This document shows, piece by piece, positions 1-10,069 of a stretch of 47,664 bases of DNA. The notes beneath the pieces are model-generated. The model was not told the DNA's origin. It did not search any database and saw only the letters and a program-made list of their open reading frames with translations. Both the position numbers and the translations under genes were made by a program. Source of the DNA: an uncultured Burkholderiales bacterium (GTDB lineage Bacteria; Pseudomonadota; Gammaproteobacteria; Burkholderiales; Burkholderiaceae_C); assembly GCA_903894995.1 (NCBI GenBank), contig CAITSG010000081.1:1-47664 (forward strand). Reading direction: 5' to 3'. Position 1 is the stretch's first letter, and each line of letters begins with the position of its first letter.

Positions 1-833
1 ATGCCGAAGGTCGGAATCCCGGTTTCAATCAACTCGGCAGTTGCCGCAATCGCGTAATCGCAAGGCTGAGGGTCGCCAGGGCCGTTGGACAAAAAGATGC
101 CGTCAGGCTTGTGTTGAAGCACCTCAGCCGCAGGGGTCTTGGCTGGCACGACGGTGACCTTGCAACCGCGCGCGGCCAACATGCGCAAAATGTTTTTCTT
201 CACGCCAAAATCAAAAGCGACCACATGGAACTTCGGCGCAGTCAAGTTGCCGTAACCTTCGCCCAATGTCCACTCGGTTTGTGTCCATTCGTAGGGCTGG
301 GACACGGTCACTTTTTGTGCCAGATCAAGGCCCGCCATGTTGGGTGCCGCTTGGGCGGCAGCCACCGCCTGGTCAATCATGGCTTGCGTGATTTCTTGGC
401 CTTTGGCCAGACCCACGATCGCCCCATTTTGAGCGCCTTTGCTGCGCAAGATGCGTGTGAGTTGACGGGTGTCGATGTTGGCAATGGCCACGGTGCCCGC
501 ATCGACCAAATAGGACGACAAGGTTTGGCTAGAGCGAAAGTTGCTCGCGATCAAAGGCAAATCTTTGATGATCAAGCCAGCGGCATGGACTTGGTCGGCT
601 TCGATGTCTTCCACGTTGACACCGTAGTTGCCGATGTGCGGATACGTCAAAGTGACGATCTGCTGGCAATAGCTGGGGTCGGTGAGGATTTCCTGGTAGC
701 CGGTGAGAGAGGTGTTGAACACCACTTCGCCGACGGTGGAGCCGGTGGCTCCAATCGAGTTGCCGATAAAGACCGTGCCGTCTGCGAGCGCCAAGATGGC
801 GGGGGGGAAAGTTCCCTGAAGAGACAAAAGCAC
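1..833 (-). CDS. carA: Carbamoyl-phosphate synthase small subunit, 3'-truncated by the window edge
   Basis: Glutamine amidotransferase subunit that supplies ammonia to CarB for carbamoyl phosphate, used in pyrimidine and arginine synthesis. About 277 codons are present. The N-terminal CPSase small-chain domain is complete ([35 protein letters not shown]-type DTRQLTR segment). The class I amidotransferase domain begins with [16 protein letters not shown] and the SNGPGDPQP motif. The frame leaves the window at PTFGI, just before the expected catalytic-cysteine motif, so the active site is outside the window. I chose the GTG start at 833 because it gives the usual N terminus ([18 protein letters not shown]) and has GGAG at good spacing. 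An independent promoter lies at 961-966, so carA is probably transcribed apart from the methyltransferase gene upstream. The family assignment is certain; the start is fairly sure. Confidence 0.95.
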   Translation of the reverse strand, partial: MLLSLQGTFPPAILALADGTVFIGNSIGATGSTVGEVVFNTSLTGYQEILTDPSYCQQIVTLTYPHIGNYGVNVEDIEADQVHAAGLIIKDLPLIASNFRSSQTLSSYLVDAGTVAIANIDTRQLTRILRSKGAQNGAIVGLAKGQEITQAMIDQAVAAAQAAPNMAGLDLAQKVTVSQPYEWTQTEWTLGEGYGNLTAPKFHVVAFDFGVKKNILRMLAARGCKVTVVPAKTPAAEVLQHKPDGIFLSNGPGDPQPCDYAIAATAELIETGIPTFG

Positions 834-874
834 TGGGTTCTCCGGAATAGTTCGGGTACGCCTCAGCACTCACC

Positions 875-889
875 AGAGATGTGATCTCT
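875..889 (-). promoter_or_regulatory. Small hairpin in the carA leader
   Basis: A perfect 6-bp inverted repeat AGAGAT / ATCTCT with a 3-base loop lies in the roughly 120-base untranslated leader of carA, about 40 bases upstream of its GTG start. On the plus strand it is followed by a T run and would look like a weak terminator, but no plus-strand gene ends here. A role in pyrimidine-dependent control is only a possibility. Confidence 0.3.
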
Positions 890-960
890 TTTTGGCTGCT
901 TGTTCGAGGATTGGGCCTGAGTTGGACTTTGGCGTACAGGTTGATGCGGGAAAGCCCACT

Positions 961-966
961 ATTATA
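961..966 (-). promoter_or_regulatory. Probable carA promoter, -10 box TATAAT
   Basis: The minus strand reads CCGCTATAATAGTGG, a perfect sigma-70 -10 hexamer about 130 bases upstream of the carA start and downstream of the RNA methyltransferase stop. No good TTGACA-like box is visible at 16-18 bases upstream, so the -35 is weak or replaced by an activator. Confidence 0.55.
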
Positions 967-1030
967 GCGGACCACTGCTCGTAAACCCTGAACAAACGGC
1001 GCGTCAAGTGTCTTCACCCTGGCTTGTGAC

Positions 1031-1804
1031 TTATAGCGCAACACTCGCACTGGCATACAAACAAATGGCGGCAGCAGTGGCCACATTCAAAGACTCTTCC
1101 CCACCAGGTTGCGCAATGCGCACTGACAACTTCGCCATCGACATCAATGCTTCACTCACACCCTGCCCTTCATGACCAAACACCCAAGCGCATTGGCCAG
1201 GCAACTCGCCTCGCCGAAGCAGTTCGTGAATAAATGGGCCTTGATGCGAACTGGTGGTCAAAATAGGCACTTGCAAAGCGGACACATCGGCTTGGCTGAC
1301 CGACTCCACCAGCTTTAAACCGAAGTGAGCCCCCATTCCAGCCCGGAGGACCTTGGGCGACCACAATGCAGAAGTGCCTTTGATAGCCAAGACTTGACGG
1401 TAACCAAATGCGCAGGCGCAGCGCAAAATGGCCCCCACATTGCCGGCATCTTGCAATCTGTCGAGCACCACAGTGGGCACATCGGGCAAGATCTGCTTTT
1501 CAGCCGCCCAAGGCACCACAAACCCCATGTGAGCAGGCGATTCTAGGCCGCTCAAACCGGCAAACAAGCCATCAGGTAAGACAAACAACTGACCCGTCAA
1601 TCCCGTCCATTGTTCGCCATGTTCGGACCAGAAAGACTCGGTCAGCACCACCTGCAGCGGCCGAACACCTCGCAGAAGCGCCGCACGGCACAAATGGTCC
1701 CCCTCTAGCCAAAACTGCCCTGCTTTGCGGTAGGCCGTGGTTTCTTGGGCCAAACGCCGCCAAGACTTCACATGGGGGTTGTCGCGTGATGTGATCAGCT
1801 GCAT
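1031..1804 (-). CDS. TrmH/SpoU-family RNA 2'-O-methyltransferase
   Basis: A 257-residue SPOUT methyltransferase that would use S-adenosylmethionine to methylate a ribose 2'-OH in rRNA or tRNA. The N-terminal part ([29 protein letters not shown]) is the usual substrate-binding domain of RlmB/TrmH-like proteins. The C-terminal catalytic knot shows all three SpoU motifs: motif 1 [10 protein letters not shown] (about residues 118-127), motif 2 [11 protein letters not shown] (about 207-217) and motif 3 [21 protein letters not shown] near the end. Its start overlaps the rnhB stop by 10 bp, so it is the distal gene of the envelope cluster. The exact modified nucleotide cannot be read from sequence. 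Confidence 0.9.
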   Translation of the reverse strand: MQLITSRDNPHVKSWRRLAQETTAYRKAGQFWLEGDHLCRAALLRGVRPLQVVLTESFWSEHGEQWTGLTGQLFVLPDGLFAGLSGLESPAHMGFVVPWAAEKQILPDVPTVVLDRLQDAGNVGAILRCACAFGYRQVLAIKGTSALWSPKVLRAGMGAHFGLKLVESVSQADVSALQVPILTTSSHQGPFIHELLRRGELPGQCAWVFGHEGQGVSEALMSMAKLSVRIAQPGGEESLNVATAAAICLYASASVAL

Positions 1805-2418
1805 TGCACACTCCTTGCCACCGGAGCGAATGTCATTCTGTGGCAGTCAGCTGGGCCATGCGCTTGCAAAGCAGCCATGTGCTGAGCGGTGCCATACCCT
1901 TTGTGCTTGTCGAATCCATAGATGGGGTAACGCTCGTGCATTTCTGCGCACAAACGATCGCGGTGCACTTTGGCCAAGATCGAGGCAGCCGAGATAGCCG
2001 GCACCAAAGCATCGCCTTTGACAATGGCCTCGGCCTGCATGGCCAAAGTTGGCAAGCGGTTGCCGTCGACCAAGACCAGCTTGGGCACAAGCCGCAAGCC
2101 TTCTACAGCCCGCCTCATGGCCAGCAGAGTCGCTTGGAGGATGTTGATTTGATCGATTTCATGAACAGACGCTTGGGCGATGGAAAAACACAGTGCACGG
2201 GCGCGTATTTCGTCAAACAAGGCATCACGTCGCTTGACTGTGAGTTTTTTGGAGTCATTCAATCCGCGAATGGGTTTGAGCTCATCCAGAATCACAGCCG
2301 CAGCGACCACCGGGCCAGCCAATGGACCGCGGCCAGCCTCATCCACTCCCGCCATCAGACCCGAGACTTGGAAACGCAAAGCAGACTGATCAGCGCGAGA
2401 GGACTTTTTCGAGGGCAT
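1795..2418 (-). CDS. rnhB: Ribonuclease HII
   Basis: Cleaves RNA in RNA-DNA hybrids and starts removal of misincorporated ribonucleotides. It has 207 residues, normal for the family. The first two metal-binding acidic residues are in [14 protein letters not shown] (Asp26, Glu27); DSKK and VLVDGNRLP follow, and the C-terminal part has [11 protein letters not shown]. The open frame extends further upstream without a stop, but the ATG at 2418 ([11 protein letters not shown]) gives a normal-length protein and a short overlap (29 bp) with the end of lpxB. Translational coupling to lpxB is likely. It is the usual neighbour of lpxB in proteobacteria. Confidence 0.95.
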   Translation of the reverse strand: MPSKKSSRADQSALRFQVSGLMAGVDEAGRGPLAGPVVAAAVILDELKPIRGLNDSKKLTVKRRDALFDEIRARALCFSIAQASVHEIDQINILQATLLAMRRAVEGLRLVPKLVLVDGNRLPTLAMQAEAIVKGDALVPAISAASILAKVHRDRLCAEMHERYPIYGFDKHKGYGTAQHMAALQAHGPADCHRMTFAPVARSVQCS

Positions 2419-3568
2419 GGGTAGACAAATCAGCCGTTTGGCGCTGTAAAGACAAATGCATTTGTTGAAAACGGGACTGGATGGCCTCCACCCTGTCCGG
2501 AGCAGACAACCAAGCCAAGCAGGCTTTGGCCAAAGCCTCAGGGGTGCAACGGTCTTGCAGCAATTCAGGCACCACAAAGTCCTGACTGAGGATGTTGGGC
2601 AAACCCACCCAAGGCTGAAGTTGTTGGCGCTTCATGATCTGCCAACTGAGCCAGTTCATGTGGTAACCAATCACCATGGGACGTTTGAACAAAGCCGCCT
2701 CCAGAGTGGCCGTGCCACTGGCAATCAAAGTGACATCACAAGCAGCAAGAGCTGCATGGGATTGACCATTTAGCATCAACAAACCCGGTAAACCGCCCTG
2801 CGCTTGCACCATGGCCTCAAGTCGAGGAAAAAGACGCGGAATGGCTGGCAAGACAAATTGCAGCCCAGGGTTTTGTCGCTGCATGATTTGCGCCGCCTGA
2901 ACAAAACGCGGCGTCAGGTGCTCAATTTCCGATTGGCGACTGCCAGGTAACAAGGCCACCACGGGCCTTTGGGTATCCAAACCCAGCGACACTCGGGCAG
3001 CCAACGGGTCAGGATTCATCGGGATCGTTTGCGCCAAAGGATGCCCGACATAAGTCGCCTCAATCCCAGCTTTGGCCAACAAAGCGGGCTCAAATGGAAA
3101 GATGCACAACATGTGATCGACACTTTGTCGGATTTTTTCGACGCGCTCCGGACGCCAAGCCCAGATGGACGGACAAACAAAGTGCACCGTTGGGATGCCC
3201 GACTGCTTGAGCTTGGCTTCCAGATCCAGATTGAAATCAGGTGCATCGACACCGATGAACACATCCGGCGGCTGATTGAGCAAACGCTCTCGCAACTGAT
3301 TGCGAATAGCCACAATCCCTCGGTAATGGCGTAACACCTCCACATAACCGCGAACAGCCAATTTGTCGTGCGGCCACCAAGCCTCAAAGCCTTGGGCCTG
3401 CATGCTTGGCCCACCAATCCCGTATCCACGAGCCTGCGGCCAGCGCGATTGAAGCCCCTGAATGAGCAAACCCGCCAGCAAATCTCCCGAAGCCTCACCC
3501 GCGACCATGGCAAAGGACAAAGCCCCCGAGGGGGCTTGTGTCAAGGCAACAGACTCCGCCGCTGTCAA
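2390..3568 (-). CDS. lpxB: Lipid-A-disaccharide synthase
   Basis: Inverting GT19 glycosyltransferase that joins UDP-2,3-diacylglucosamine and lipid X to form the lipid A disaccharide on the inner face of the cytoplasmic membrane. It has 392 residues, typical length. Recognisable segments are [19 protein letters not shown] near the N terminus, [51 protein letters not shown] and [10 protein letters not shown]. The ATG start overlaps the lpxA stop by 4 bp, and the 3' end overlaps rnhB. It acts directly downstream of the lpxA and lpxD products encoded beside it. Confidence 0.97.
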   Translation of the reverse strand: MTAAESVALTQAPSGALSFAMVAGEASGDLLAGLLIQGLQSRWPQARGYGIGGPSMQAQGFEAWWPHDKLAVRGYVEVLRHYRGIVAIRNQLRERLLNQPPDVFIGVDAPDFNLDLEAKLKQSGIPTVHFVCPSIWAWRPERVEKIRQSVDHMLCIFPFEPALLAKAGIEATYVGHPLAQTIPMNPDPLAARVSLGLDTQRPVVALLPGSRQSEIEHLTPRFVQAAQIMQRQNPGLQFVLPAIPRLFPRLEAMVQAQGGLPGLLMLNGQSHAALAACDVTLIASGTATLEAALFKRPMVIGYHMNWLSWQIMKRQQLQPWVGLPNILSQDFVVPELLQDRCTPEALAKACLAWLSAPDRVEAIQSRFQQMHLSLQRQTADLSTHALEKVLSR

Positions 3569-4359
3569 CGCACAATCCCGCGTTGAGGTGAGGCCGCTTT
3601 CAAAAAGTCCAGCATCATGGTCACATCAGCCAGCGATTCAGGCTTGTCATGGGCCAAGTCTTCAATACGCACCATGGCATCACTGAGCGACAAACCATCA
3701 CGGTAAAGCGCTTTGTGCATGGCCTTGACTGCAGCAATGCGTTCGGCTGAAAAACCTCGGCGACGCAAACCCTCAAAGTTCATCGAACGTGCCTGCGCCG
3801 GTTGACCTTGAGCCATGACAAATGGGGGCAGATCGGCAAACAGCAATGAGTTCATGGCTGTAAAACTGTGCGCACCGATTCGACAAAATTGGTGGACCAC
3901 CGTGAATCCACCCAATATCACCCAATCGTCCACCACGACGTGGCCCGCCAACTGGGTGTTGTTAGCAAAAATCGTGTGGTTGCCCACTTGGCAATCATGG
4001 GCCAGATGCACATAAGCCATGATCCAGTTGTCATGGCCAACGGAAGTCACGGCGCGGTCGCCGGGAGATCCAATATTGAAAGTGCAAAACTCTCGGATGG
4101 TGTTGCGGTCACCGATCACCAGCTCACATGGCTCGTTGTTGTATTTTTTGTCTTGGGGCACCGCACCCAGTGAGTTGAACTGAAAAATTCGGTTGTCGCG
4201 CCCAATGGTCGTATGGCCTTCAATCACACAGTGGCTGGCCACCGTGGTGCCTGGACCAATGCGCACATGAGGGCCGATCACGGAATAAGGCCCCACGGAC
4301 ACCGAGCTGTCAAGCTCGGCACCCGGACTGATGATGGCCGTTGAATGGATGTTGCTCAT
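3565..4359 (-). CDS. lpxA: Acyl-ACP--UDP-N-acetylglucosamine O-acyltransferase
   Basis: First enzyme of lipid A synthesis: it transfers a hydroxyacyl chain from acyl carrier protein to the 3-OH of UDP-GlcNAc. It has 264 residues. The first two thirds are hexapeptide repeats of the left-handed beta helix ([18 protein letters not shown] and following). The catalytic histidine is in [11 protein letters not shown] (His121, equivalent to E. coli His125). The C-terminal helical region ([16 protein letters not shown]) is typical. The frame continues 12 codons upstream, but the ATG at 4359 gives the standard N terminus [10 protein letters not shown] and lies 5 bp after the fabZ stop. The stop overlaps lpxB (ATGA). 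Confidence 0.97.
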   Translation of the reverse strand: MSNIHSTAIISPGAELDSSVSVGPYSVIGPHVRIGPGTTVASHCVIEGHTTIGRDNRIFQFNSLGAVPQDKKYNNEPCELVIGDRNTIREFCTFNIGSPGDRAVTSVGHDNWIMAYVHLAHDCQVGNHTIFANNTQLAGHVVVDDWVILGGFTVVHQFCRIGAHSFTAMNSLLFADLPPFVMAQGQPAQARSMNFEGLRRRGFSAERIAAVKAMHKALYRDGLSLSDAMVRIEDLAHDKPESLADVTMMLDFLKAASPQRGIVR

Positions 4360-4364
4360 GGCAT

Positions 4365-4811
4365 TCAAGCCTGCGGAATTTTCCGCATGGTGCACATCAA
4401 CTCGGCCTCGGTCGCAATGTCATCGCCCACCTTGGCGCGCGCTTTGAACTTGAAAATTCCGGACTTCATGCGATCGAGTTCAACTTCCAGGATCAACTGG
4501 TCTCCAGGCTCGACTGGTCGCTTGAAACGCGCACCATCAATGCCCGCAAAGTAATACACGGTCTGGTCATCAGGCGTTTCGCCCAAAGTATCGAACGCCA
4601 ACAATGCCGCTGCTTGCGCCAAAGCTTCGAGCATCAAGACACCCGGCATCACTGGGCGGTGAGGAAAATGACCTTGAAAATGAGGCTCATTGATGGACAC
4701 ATTTTTCAGCGCCTTGATGCGCACGCCCTTTTCGATCTCAAGCACGCGATCCACCAACAAAATGGGGTAACGGTGCGGGAGTTGCTTCAGAATTTGGTGG
4801 ATATCCATCAT
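4365..4811 (-). CDS. fabZ: 3-hydroxyacyl-ACP dehydratase
   Basis: Hot-dog-fold dehydratase that converts 3-hydroxyacyl-ACP to trans-2-enoyl-ACP in fatty acid elongation, competing with LpxA for hydroxyacyl-ACP. It has 148 residues. The active-site segment [20 protein letters not shown] contains the catalytic His48 and Glu62. The start could be the first or second of two adjacent ATG codons; AAGGA lies upstream inside the end of lpxD. It sits between lpxD and lpxA with 2-bp and 5-bp gaps, the classical arrangement that balances phospholipid and lipid A synthesis. Confidence 0.97.
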   Translation of the reverse strand: MMDIHQILKQLPHRYPILLVDRVLEIEKGVRIKALKNVSINEPHFQGHFPHRPVMPGVLMLEALAQAAALLAFDTLGETPDDQTVYYFAGIDGARFKRPVEPGDQLILEVELDRMKSGIFKFKARAKVGDDIATEAELMCTMRKIPQA

Positions 4812-4813
4812 GT

Positions 4814-5806
4814 TCAGGTTTCCTTGTTATTTTGAATGCCGCTCTCTAGGGCCTTGATTCGCTCACGCAAGCGGGAAAGTTGTTTCAGGCTGGCGGCGTT
4901 CTTTTCCCAATTGGCGTTGCTGTCCAGCGGAAACATCCCGGTGTAGTGTCCAGCTTGATGGATTGAGCGGGTGACCACAGAGGCGGCCGAAATGTGCACA
5001 TGATCGGCCAAACTCAAATGCCCCAGAACAACCGCTCCACCTCCCACCGTGCAATGGGCACCGATTCGTGCACTTCCGGCAACCCCGACGCATCCGGCCA
5101 TGGCCGTGTGATCACCGATGTGCACGTTGTGTCCGATTTGGATCAAGTTGTCGAGTTTGACGCCGTCGCCAATCACGGTGTCGTCCAGTGCACCGCGATC
5201 AATACAAGTGTTGGCGCCAATTTCGACATCGTCGCCAATTCGAACGGCTCCAAGTTGTTCAATTTTTTCCCATTGACCATGATGCAAAGCAAATCCAAAA
5301 CCATCTGCACCAATGACCACCCCCGAATGGATGATGCAACGGGCACCAATGCGGCAACCTTCGCCCAAAGTGACTCTCGATGTGAGTAAGCTTGCAGCAC
5401 CCACTTGAGCGCCGCGCTCGATCACACACAAAGGGCCAATCACCGCATCGTCTGCAATCAACGCCAAGGGATCAATGATCGCCGATGGATGGATCCTAGG
5501 ACCTGGGCTGACAGGCCGACAACATTGCTTCCACAAGCGCGTTAAACGTGCAAAATAAAGGTAGGGGTCGTCCACAACAATCGCAGCAAGACGCTCAACC
5601 ACTGCCGATTCAAAAGCAGGAGAGACGATCACACAGCCTGCTTGGCTTTGGCCTAGCAGGTGGGTGTATTTGGAATGACTGAGAAAACTGATTTGGTCTG
5701 GCCCGGCCGATTCCAACGGCGCGAGACCCACGATTAGAAAATCGGGGCTCCCAAGCAAGCGACCGCCTAGCCGCTCAACAATAAAGCCCAGTGTGAGCAC
5801 GGCCAT
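4814..5806 (-). CDS. lpxD: UDP-3-O-acylglucosamine N-acyltransferase
   Basis: Third enzyme of lipid A synthesis, adding the N-linked hydroxyacyl chain to UDP-3-O-acyl-glucosamine. It has 330 residues. The N-terminal uridine-binding domain ([21 protein letters not shown]) is followed by a long hexapeptide-repeat beta helix ([20 protein letters not shown] through [12 protein letters not shown]). The catalytic histidine region is [17 protein letters not shown], and [21 protein letters not shown] is a family hallmark. The C terminus ends in a short helical segment ([13 protein letters not shown]). It is co-directional with ompH upstream (21-bp gap) and fabZ downstream. Confidence 0.97.
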   Translation of the reverse strand: MAVLTLGFIVERLGGRLLGSPDFLIVGLAPLESAGPDQISFLSHSKYTHLLGQSQAGCVIVSPAFESAVVERLAAIVVDDPYLYFARLTRLWKQCCRPVSPGPRIHPSAIIDPLALIADDAVIGPLCVIERGAQVGAASLLTSRVTLGEGCRIGARCIIHSGVVIGADGFGFALHHGQWEKIEQLGAVRIGDDVEIGANTCIDRGALDDTVIGDGVKLDNLIQIGHNVHIGDHTAMAGCVGVAGSARIGAHCTVGGGAVVLGHLSLADHVHISAASVVTRSIHQAGHYTGMFPLDSNANWEKNAASLKQLSRLRERIKALESGIQNNKET

Positions 5807-5827
5807 GGGCTAACGGTCAGCAACCGA

Positions 5828-6346
5828 TTATTTGCCAGCTGAAGCGTTGAGGGCCTTGATCACTTTTTCAGTGATGTCGTGCTTGGGATGGATATAAACA
5901 GCTTCCTGAAAAATCACATCGTATTTTTCTGACTCAGCAACTTGCTTGACAGCACGGTTGGCGCGCTCCACCACAATTTGCTGCTCTTCGTTTTTTCGAG
6001 CGTTCAAGTCTTCCTGAAATTCACGGCGTTTGCGCTGGAATTCACGGTCTTGGTCAACCAATTGTTTTTGTCGTGAGGTCCGCTGTGACTCGGCAAGAGT
6101 TGGCGCTTCTCGCTCAAATTTTTCGGAGGCCAATTTCAGGTTATTGCCTGTGTCGACCAATTCTTTTTCACGACGCGAAAACTCCTGCTCCAACTTGGCT
6201 TGCGCCTGCTTGGCCGTAGCAGCCTCGCGGAAAATCCGCTCTGTGTTGACAAAACCCAGCTTGAAATCTTGAGCCTGAGCCAGGCCGGTAAAGGCAGCCA
6301 CACAGGCCAGCAAGGTCACGGAAAAATATTGACGCAAGGTTTTCAT
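5828..6346 (-). CDS. ompH: Periplasmic outer-membrane-protein chaperone (OmpH/Skp family)
   Basis: Skp/OmpH holds unfolded outer-membrane proteins in the periplasm and hands them to the BAM complex. It has 172 residues with a clear Sec signal peptide (MKTLRQYFSVTLLACVAAFTGLAQA, cleavage likely before QDFKLG). FVNTERIFREA is the conserved start of the mature domain. The middle (about residues 40-135) is rich in K, E, Q and R and forms the long coiled-coil tentacles. Its start codon overlaps the bamA stop by 1 bp (TAATG), so it is translationally coupled to bamA. Confidence 0.93.
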   Translation of the reverse strand: MKTLRQYFSVTLLACVAAFTGLAQAQDFKLGFVNTERIFREAATAKQAQAKLEQEFSRREKELVDTGNNLKLASEKFEREAPTLAESQRTSRQKQLVDQDREFQRKRREFQEDLNARKNEEQQIVVERANRAVKQVAESEKYDVIFQEAVYIHPKHDITEKVIKALNASAGK

Positions 6347-8649
6347 TAGAAAGAAGTTCCGATTTGGAATTGAAGTCGCTGGATTTTATCGCCAGTCTGC
6401 TGACGCAAAGGTTTTGCCAAAGAAAAACGCAAAGGACCCATGGGAGAAATCCAGCTCAAACCCACACCCGCAGAAGCCCTGAGATCACTCAAAGACACGG
6501 TTTCGTTTTGACCAAAAGCACGACCAACGTCCGTGAAGCCAAAAAGTCGCAATGTTTTATCGTTGCCAGCACCGGGAAAAGGTGTGATGAATTCAGCGTT
6601 CAAAACAATTTTTTTCGGACCTCCAAGATAGATGCCGGAAGTGGTTGAAGCAGGTCCCAAAGTGGACTGCTCAAAGCCACGTACGCTGCCCAAACCACCC
6701 ACATAGAAGTTTTTAAACAAGGGATAGTCTTGCCCCTTGAGGCCCTCACCCCAACCCAAGTCTGTGTTCAGAGCCAAGGTGTATTGTTTGGTGAGCGGGA
6801 AATACTGCTGAAATTGGTAATTGGCACGCACATAACGAACGTCGCCCGCCACACTGACATCGGCATTGAAACGCTGCAAAGAACCACGCGAAGGCACCAA
6901 TGCACTGTCACGGCCGTCACGCGCCCAACCCACGGTCAAGGGCAAAGCAGAACTCTTTTGGCCAAATTTATTGGCATAGTCTTGATACTCAACTGGCAAA
7001 CCAGTCCCCGCTTTGATTTGGGTTTGCTCTGCGTTCACACCCAAAAACACGGTATCGGTTTCAGTCACCGGCACCCCAAAGCGCAAGCCCACGCCAGAGT
7101 TGATCAAACTGTAGGCATCAATGGCCCCCAAGTAAGGACGGGTGGTACGGTGAAAAAGATCCACCGTGCGAGAAATACCATTTTGAGTGAAGTAGGGATC
7201 TGTGGTGCTGAGCACCAAATTTCGGTTGTACTTGCTGGTGTTGACCTCCACGGCGAGGTAATTGCCCGAACCAAAAGCGTTTTCTTGACGAATGCCAAAG
7301 CTCAGCGCAATTTTTTCTGCCGAGGAGAATCCAGCACCTAAAGAGATGCTGCCAGTGGGTTTTTCTGCGACCGTGAACAGCAAATCCACCTGATCAGGCG
7401 CACCCGGTATCTCAACAGTTTCCACATTCACTTCGGTAAAGTAACCCAAACGGTCGACACGGTCACGCGACAATCGAATCTTGTCACCGTCATACCATGC
7501 AGCCTCGAGTTGCCTGAACTCTCGCCGAACCACCTCGTCTCGGGTTCGATTGTTTCCCGCAATCTGAATGCGCCGAACGTAAGCGCGGCGAGAGGGTTCG
7601 GCTTGCAAAACGAACTGAACCCGGTTGTTTTGGCGATCAATCTCAGGGACAACTTCAACACGCGCAAAAGCGAATCCAAATTTTCCAAAAAAGTCTGTAA
7701 ATGCCTTGGTGGTTTCGGCCACGGTCTCGGCGTTGTAAGCCTGACCCACCTTGATTTTCACCAAGGCCTTGAATTCATCGTCTTTTTCCAAGTAATTACC
7801 TTGAAGTTTGACGCCTGAAACCACAAATCGCTCGCCCTCAGTGACGTTGATGGTGATCGACATGTCTTGCTTGTCAGGGGACATCGCCACTTGTGTCGAG
7901 TCAACCTTGAACTCCAGGAAACCGCGGGACAGGTAAAAAGAGCGCAACGCTTCCAGATCTGCGTTGAGCTTTGTTCGGGAATAACGATCGGACTTGGTGT
8001 ACCAACTCATCCATCCACCGGTGTCTAAGTTGAAAAGGTCACGCAAAACTTGGTCAGAAAAAACCTTGTTGCCCACAATGTCGATTTGACCAATCTTGGC
8101 GGGGCCGCCTTCAGTGATTGAAAAAGTCAGATTAACGCGATTGCGATCCAAGGGCGTGGCGGTTGTGACCACCTGAGCGCCGTACAAACTGCGTCCAATG
8201 TATTGACGTTTGAGTTCTTGCTCTGCCTTGTCTGCTAAGGCCTTGTCATAGGGGCGCCCCTCGGACAAACCAACATCTTTCAGGGCCTTGGTCAGAACAT
8301 CTTTGTCAAACTCCTTGAGCCCCAAGAACTCCACCGAAGCGACCGAAGGACGCTCTTCGACCACCACCACCAAGACATCGCCTTGCGTTTCGAGACGTAC
8401 ATCCTTGAACAGGCCCAATGCAAACAAAGCACGAATGGCTGCTGCACCTTGTTCATCAGAGTAACGGTCACCGACCCTGAATGGCAGTGAAGCAAAAACC
8501 GTTCCGGGCTCAATCCGCTGCAACCCTTCCACGCGAATGTCACGGACAGTAAAGGGTTCAACAGCCCAAGCTGGAATGCTGACCAAAGCGCACGCCATCA
8601 ACTTAAAAGCTGCTGGCTGCAAAAGTGAGCGGATGTCAGAAAAATTCAT
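6346..8649 (-). CDS. bamA: Outer membrane protein assembly factor BamA
   Basis: Central Omp85-family subunit of the BAM complex, which folds and inserts outer-membrane beta barrels. It has 767 residues from the ATG at 8649 (MNFSDIRSLLQPAAFKLMACAL), giving a signal peptide ending near PAWA. Five POTRA domains fill about residues 25-420 (PFTVRDIRVEGLQRIEPGTV is POTRA1). The C-terminal 16-strand barrel carries GSVRGFEQSTLGP, the conserved VRGF loop-6 motif, and ends in a terminal Phe (QIGTSF). The frame extends 19 codons upstream, but those residues do not look like a signal peptide. rseP, often found directly upstream, is absent; the 210-bp gap to dxr holds a weak terminator-like hairpin. Confidence 0.96.
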   Translation of the reverse strand: MNFSDIRSLLQPAAFKLMACALVSIPAWAVEPFTVRDIRVEGLQRIEPGTVFASLPFRVGDRYSDEQGAAAIRALFALGLFKDVRLETQGDVLVVVVEERPSVASVEFLGLKEFDKDVLTKALKDVGLSEGRPYDKALADKAEQELKRQYIGRSLYGAQVVTTATPLDRNRVNLTFSITEGGPAKIGQIDIVGNKVFSDQVLRDLFNLDTGGWMSWYTKSDRYSRTKLNADLEALRSFYLSRGFLEFKVDSTQVAMSPDKQDMSITINVTEGERFVVSGVKLQGNYLEKDDEFKALVKIKVGQAYNAETVAETTKAFTDFFGKFGFAFARVEVVPEIDRQNNRVQFVLQAEPSRRAYVRRIQIAGNNRTRDEVVRREFRQLEAAWYDGDKIRLSRDRVDRLGYFTEVNVETVEIPGAPDQVDLLFTVAEKPTGSISLGAGFSSAEKIALSFGIRQENAFGSGNYLAVEVNTSKYNRNLVLSTTDPYFTQNGISRTVDLFHRTTRPYLGAIDAYSLINSGVGLRFGVPVTETDTVFLGVNAEQTQIKAGTGLPVEYQDYANKFGQKSSALPLTVGWARDGRDSALVPSRGSLQRFNADVSVAGDVRYVRANYQFQQYFPLTKQYTLALNTDLGWGEGLKGQDYPLFKNFYVGGLGSVRGFEQSTLGPASTTSGIYLGGPKKIVLNAEFITPFPGAGNDKTLRLFGFTDVGRAFGQNETVSLSDLRASAGVGLSWISPMGPLRFSLAKPLRQQTGDKIQRLQFQIGTSF

Positions 8650-8661
8650 GGTGCAATCATT

Positions 8662-8697
8662 AAAAAAACCGGTGTGTGGCGTGGCATCAGTACCGGT
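8662..8697 (-). terminator. Weak terminator-like hairpin upstream of bamA
   Basis: On the minus strand ACCGGT, an 18-base loop, ACCGGT and then a run of seven T occur about 13 bases before the bamA start. The 6-bp stem and large loop make it a weak intrinsic terminator or attenuator. It falls exactly where rseP would normally be. The rest of the 210-bp gap (8650-8859) shows no open reading frame I can support and no convincing sigma-70 or sigma-E promoter. Confidence 0.35.
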
Positions 8698-8859
8698 CTT
8701 GACCAAACAGTTTTAGTGTCCAATTCTGGGATGACAAACAAGGCATACAGCCTTGATCGACAGAGGGTGCTCACGAACACATTCAAACAACTGAAGATAA
8801 TACATCAGTCCTTCAGTCTCTGAACACCGAGAAATACAGCCTGACATCAGGCCTCAGGC

Positions 8860-10053
8860 TCATGTCAAACGACTGACCCTGCTTTGGGCCACCGCACGAC
8901 TGCGCGTGTCAAGCTCGATCAAGTCATTCAAAGTTTGTGGTGCAGTTGCCGTCCATTCATCCAAGGTCTGACGGTTGACTTGGTGTATTTGATCAAACCT
9001 GATAAGACGGTTCAAAAAGGCCTCAACAGCCACCTCATTGGCCGCATTGAGGACAGCACAGCTGCCAGGTGCCCCATTGAGGGTCTCCCAAGCCAGTTTC
9101 AGGCCAGGAAAACGCTGCAAGTGCTGTTCATCGTCCATGGCTTCAAACGTCATGGCAGGTAAGGAGCGAAAGTCCAACGCTTTGGCACCCGAAACGATCC
9201 GCTCAGGCCAACTCAGACCATAGGCAATGGGAACGCGCATATCGGGCGTTCCCAGTTGGGCCACCACAGAATGGTCTTGAAATTGAACCATGGAATGAAT
9301 CACACTTTGGGGGTGAATCACCACCTCCAATTGCTCCGGCATCACACCAAATAGATAACGTGCCTCAATGACTTCAAGGGCTTTGTTCATCATGGTGGCC
9401 GAATCAACCGATATTTTTCGTCCCATGACCCAGTTGGGATGGGCGCACGCTTGTTCGGGAGTGACATCTCGGAGCGTCTGGGGATCGCGTGTACGAAAAG
9501 GTCCTCCAGAGGCCGTCAAGATGATTTTTTGAACTCGCTGCGGCCAAGTCTTGGGATCTTCGGGCAATGACTGGAAAATAGCGGAATGCTCACTGTCGAT
9601 GGGCAACAAACGTGCCCCTCCTTCTTTGACCGCTGCCAAAAAAACCTCGCCGCCAACCACCAAGGCTTCTTTGTTCGCCAACAGGAGGCGCTTGCCAGCA
9701 CGGGCCGCCGCAATACAAGGCGACAAACCGGCTGCGCCCACAATCGCAGCCATCACGGCATCAACCACAGGGTCACAGGCCACATCAAGCAAAGCTTGCG
9801 CACCCCAAAGTACTTGAACAGGCAAACCTTCGGCCTTGACTCTTTCTGCCAGTTGTCGCCCCGCCGCTTCCTGCGCCATGACGGCAACGGCAGGCTTGAA
9901 CTGTGCGCACTGAGACAACATCAAGTCGACTTGCGTAGACGCTGTCAAGGCATGCAGTCGGAAGGAATGGGGATGCCGACTCAAGACATCCAGCGTGCTG
10001 GTACCAATTGAGCCTGTCGAACCCAAGATGGTGATGATTTGCGGATGGGTCAT
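8860..10053 (-). CDS. dxr: 1-deoxy-D-xylulose 5-phosphate reductoisomerase
   Basis: Second step of the MEP isoprenoid pathway: NADPH-dependent rearrangement and reduction of DXP to MEP. It has 397 residues. The NADPH-binding loop is ILGSTGSIGTSTLDV at the N terminus. The metal and substrate site is in LLPIDSEHSAIFQSL and the SVDSATMMNKALEVIEARYLF segment. The catalytic flexible-loop region near HPQSVIHSMVQFQDHS is intact. It lies 16 bp downstream of cdsA and is probably co-transcribed with it. The 210 bp between its stop and bamA lack rseP. Confidence 0.97.
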   Translation of the reverse strand: MTHPQIITILGSTGSIGTSTLDVLSRHPHSFRLHALTASTQVDLMLSQCAQFKPAVAVMAQEAAGRQLAERVKAEGLPVQVLWGAQALLDVACDPVVDAVMAAIVGAAGLSPCIAAARAGKRLLLANKEALVVGGEVFLAAVKEGGARLLPIDSEHSAIFQSLPEDPKTWPQRVQKIILTASGGPFRTRDPQTLRDVTPEQACAHPNWVMGRKISVDSATMMNKALEVIEARYLFGVMPEQLEVVIHPQSVIHSMVQFQDHSVVAQLGTPDMRVPIAYGLSWPERIVSGAKALDFRSLPAMTFEAMDDEQHLQRFPGLKLAWETLNGAPGSCAVLNAANEVAVEAFLNRLIRFDQIHQVNRQTLDEWTATAPQTLNDLIELDTRSRAVAQSRVSRLT

Positions 10054-10069
10054 TTCATGTTCTCCTGAT

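Noticed and set aside
2419-2577. A longer N terminus for RNase HII
   Set aside because: The extra 53 residues overlap the conserved end of lpxB and do not resemble any RNase HII N terminus.
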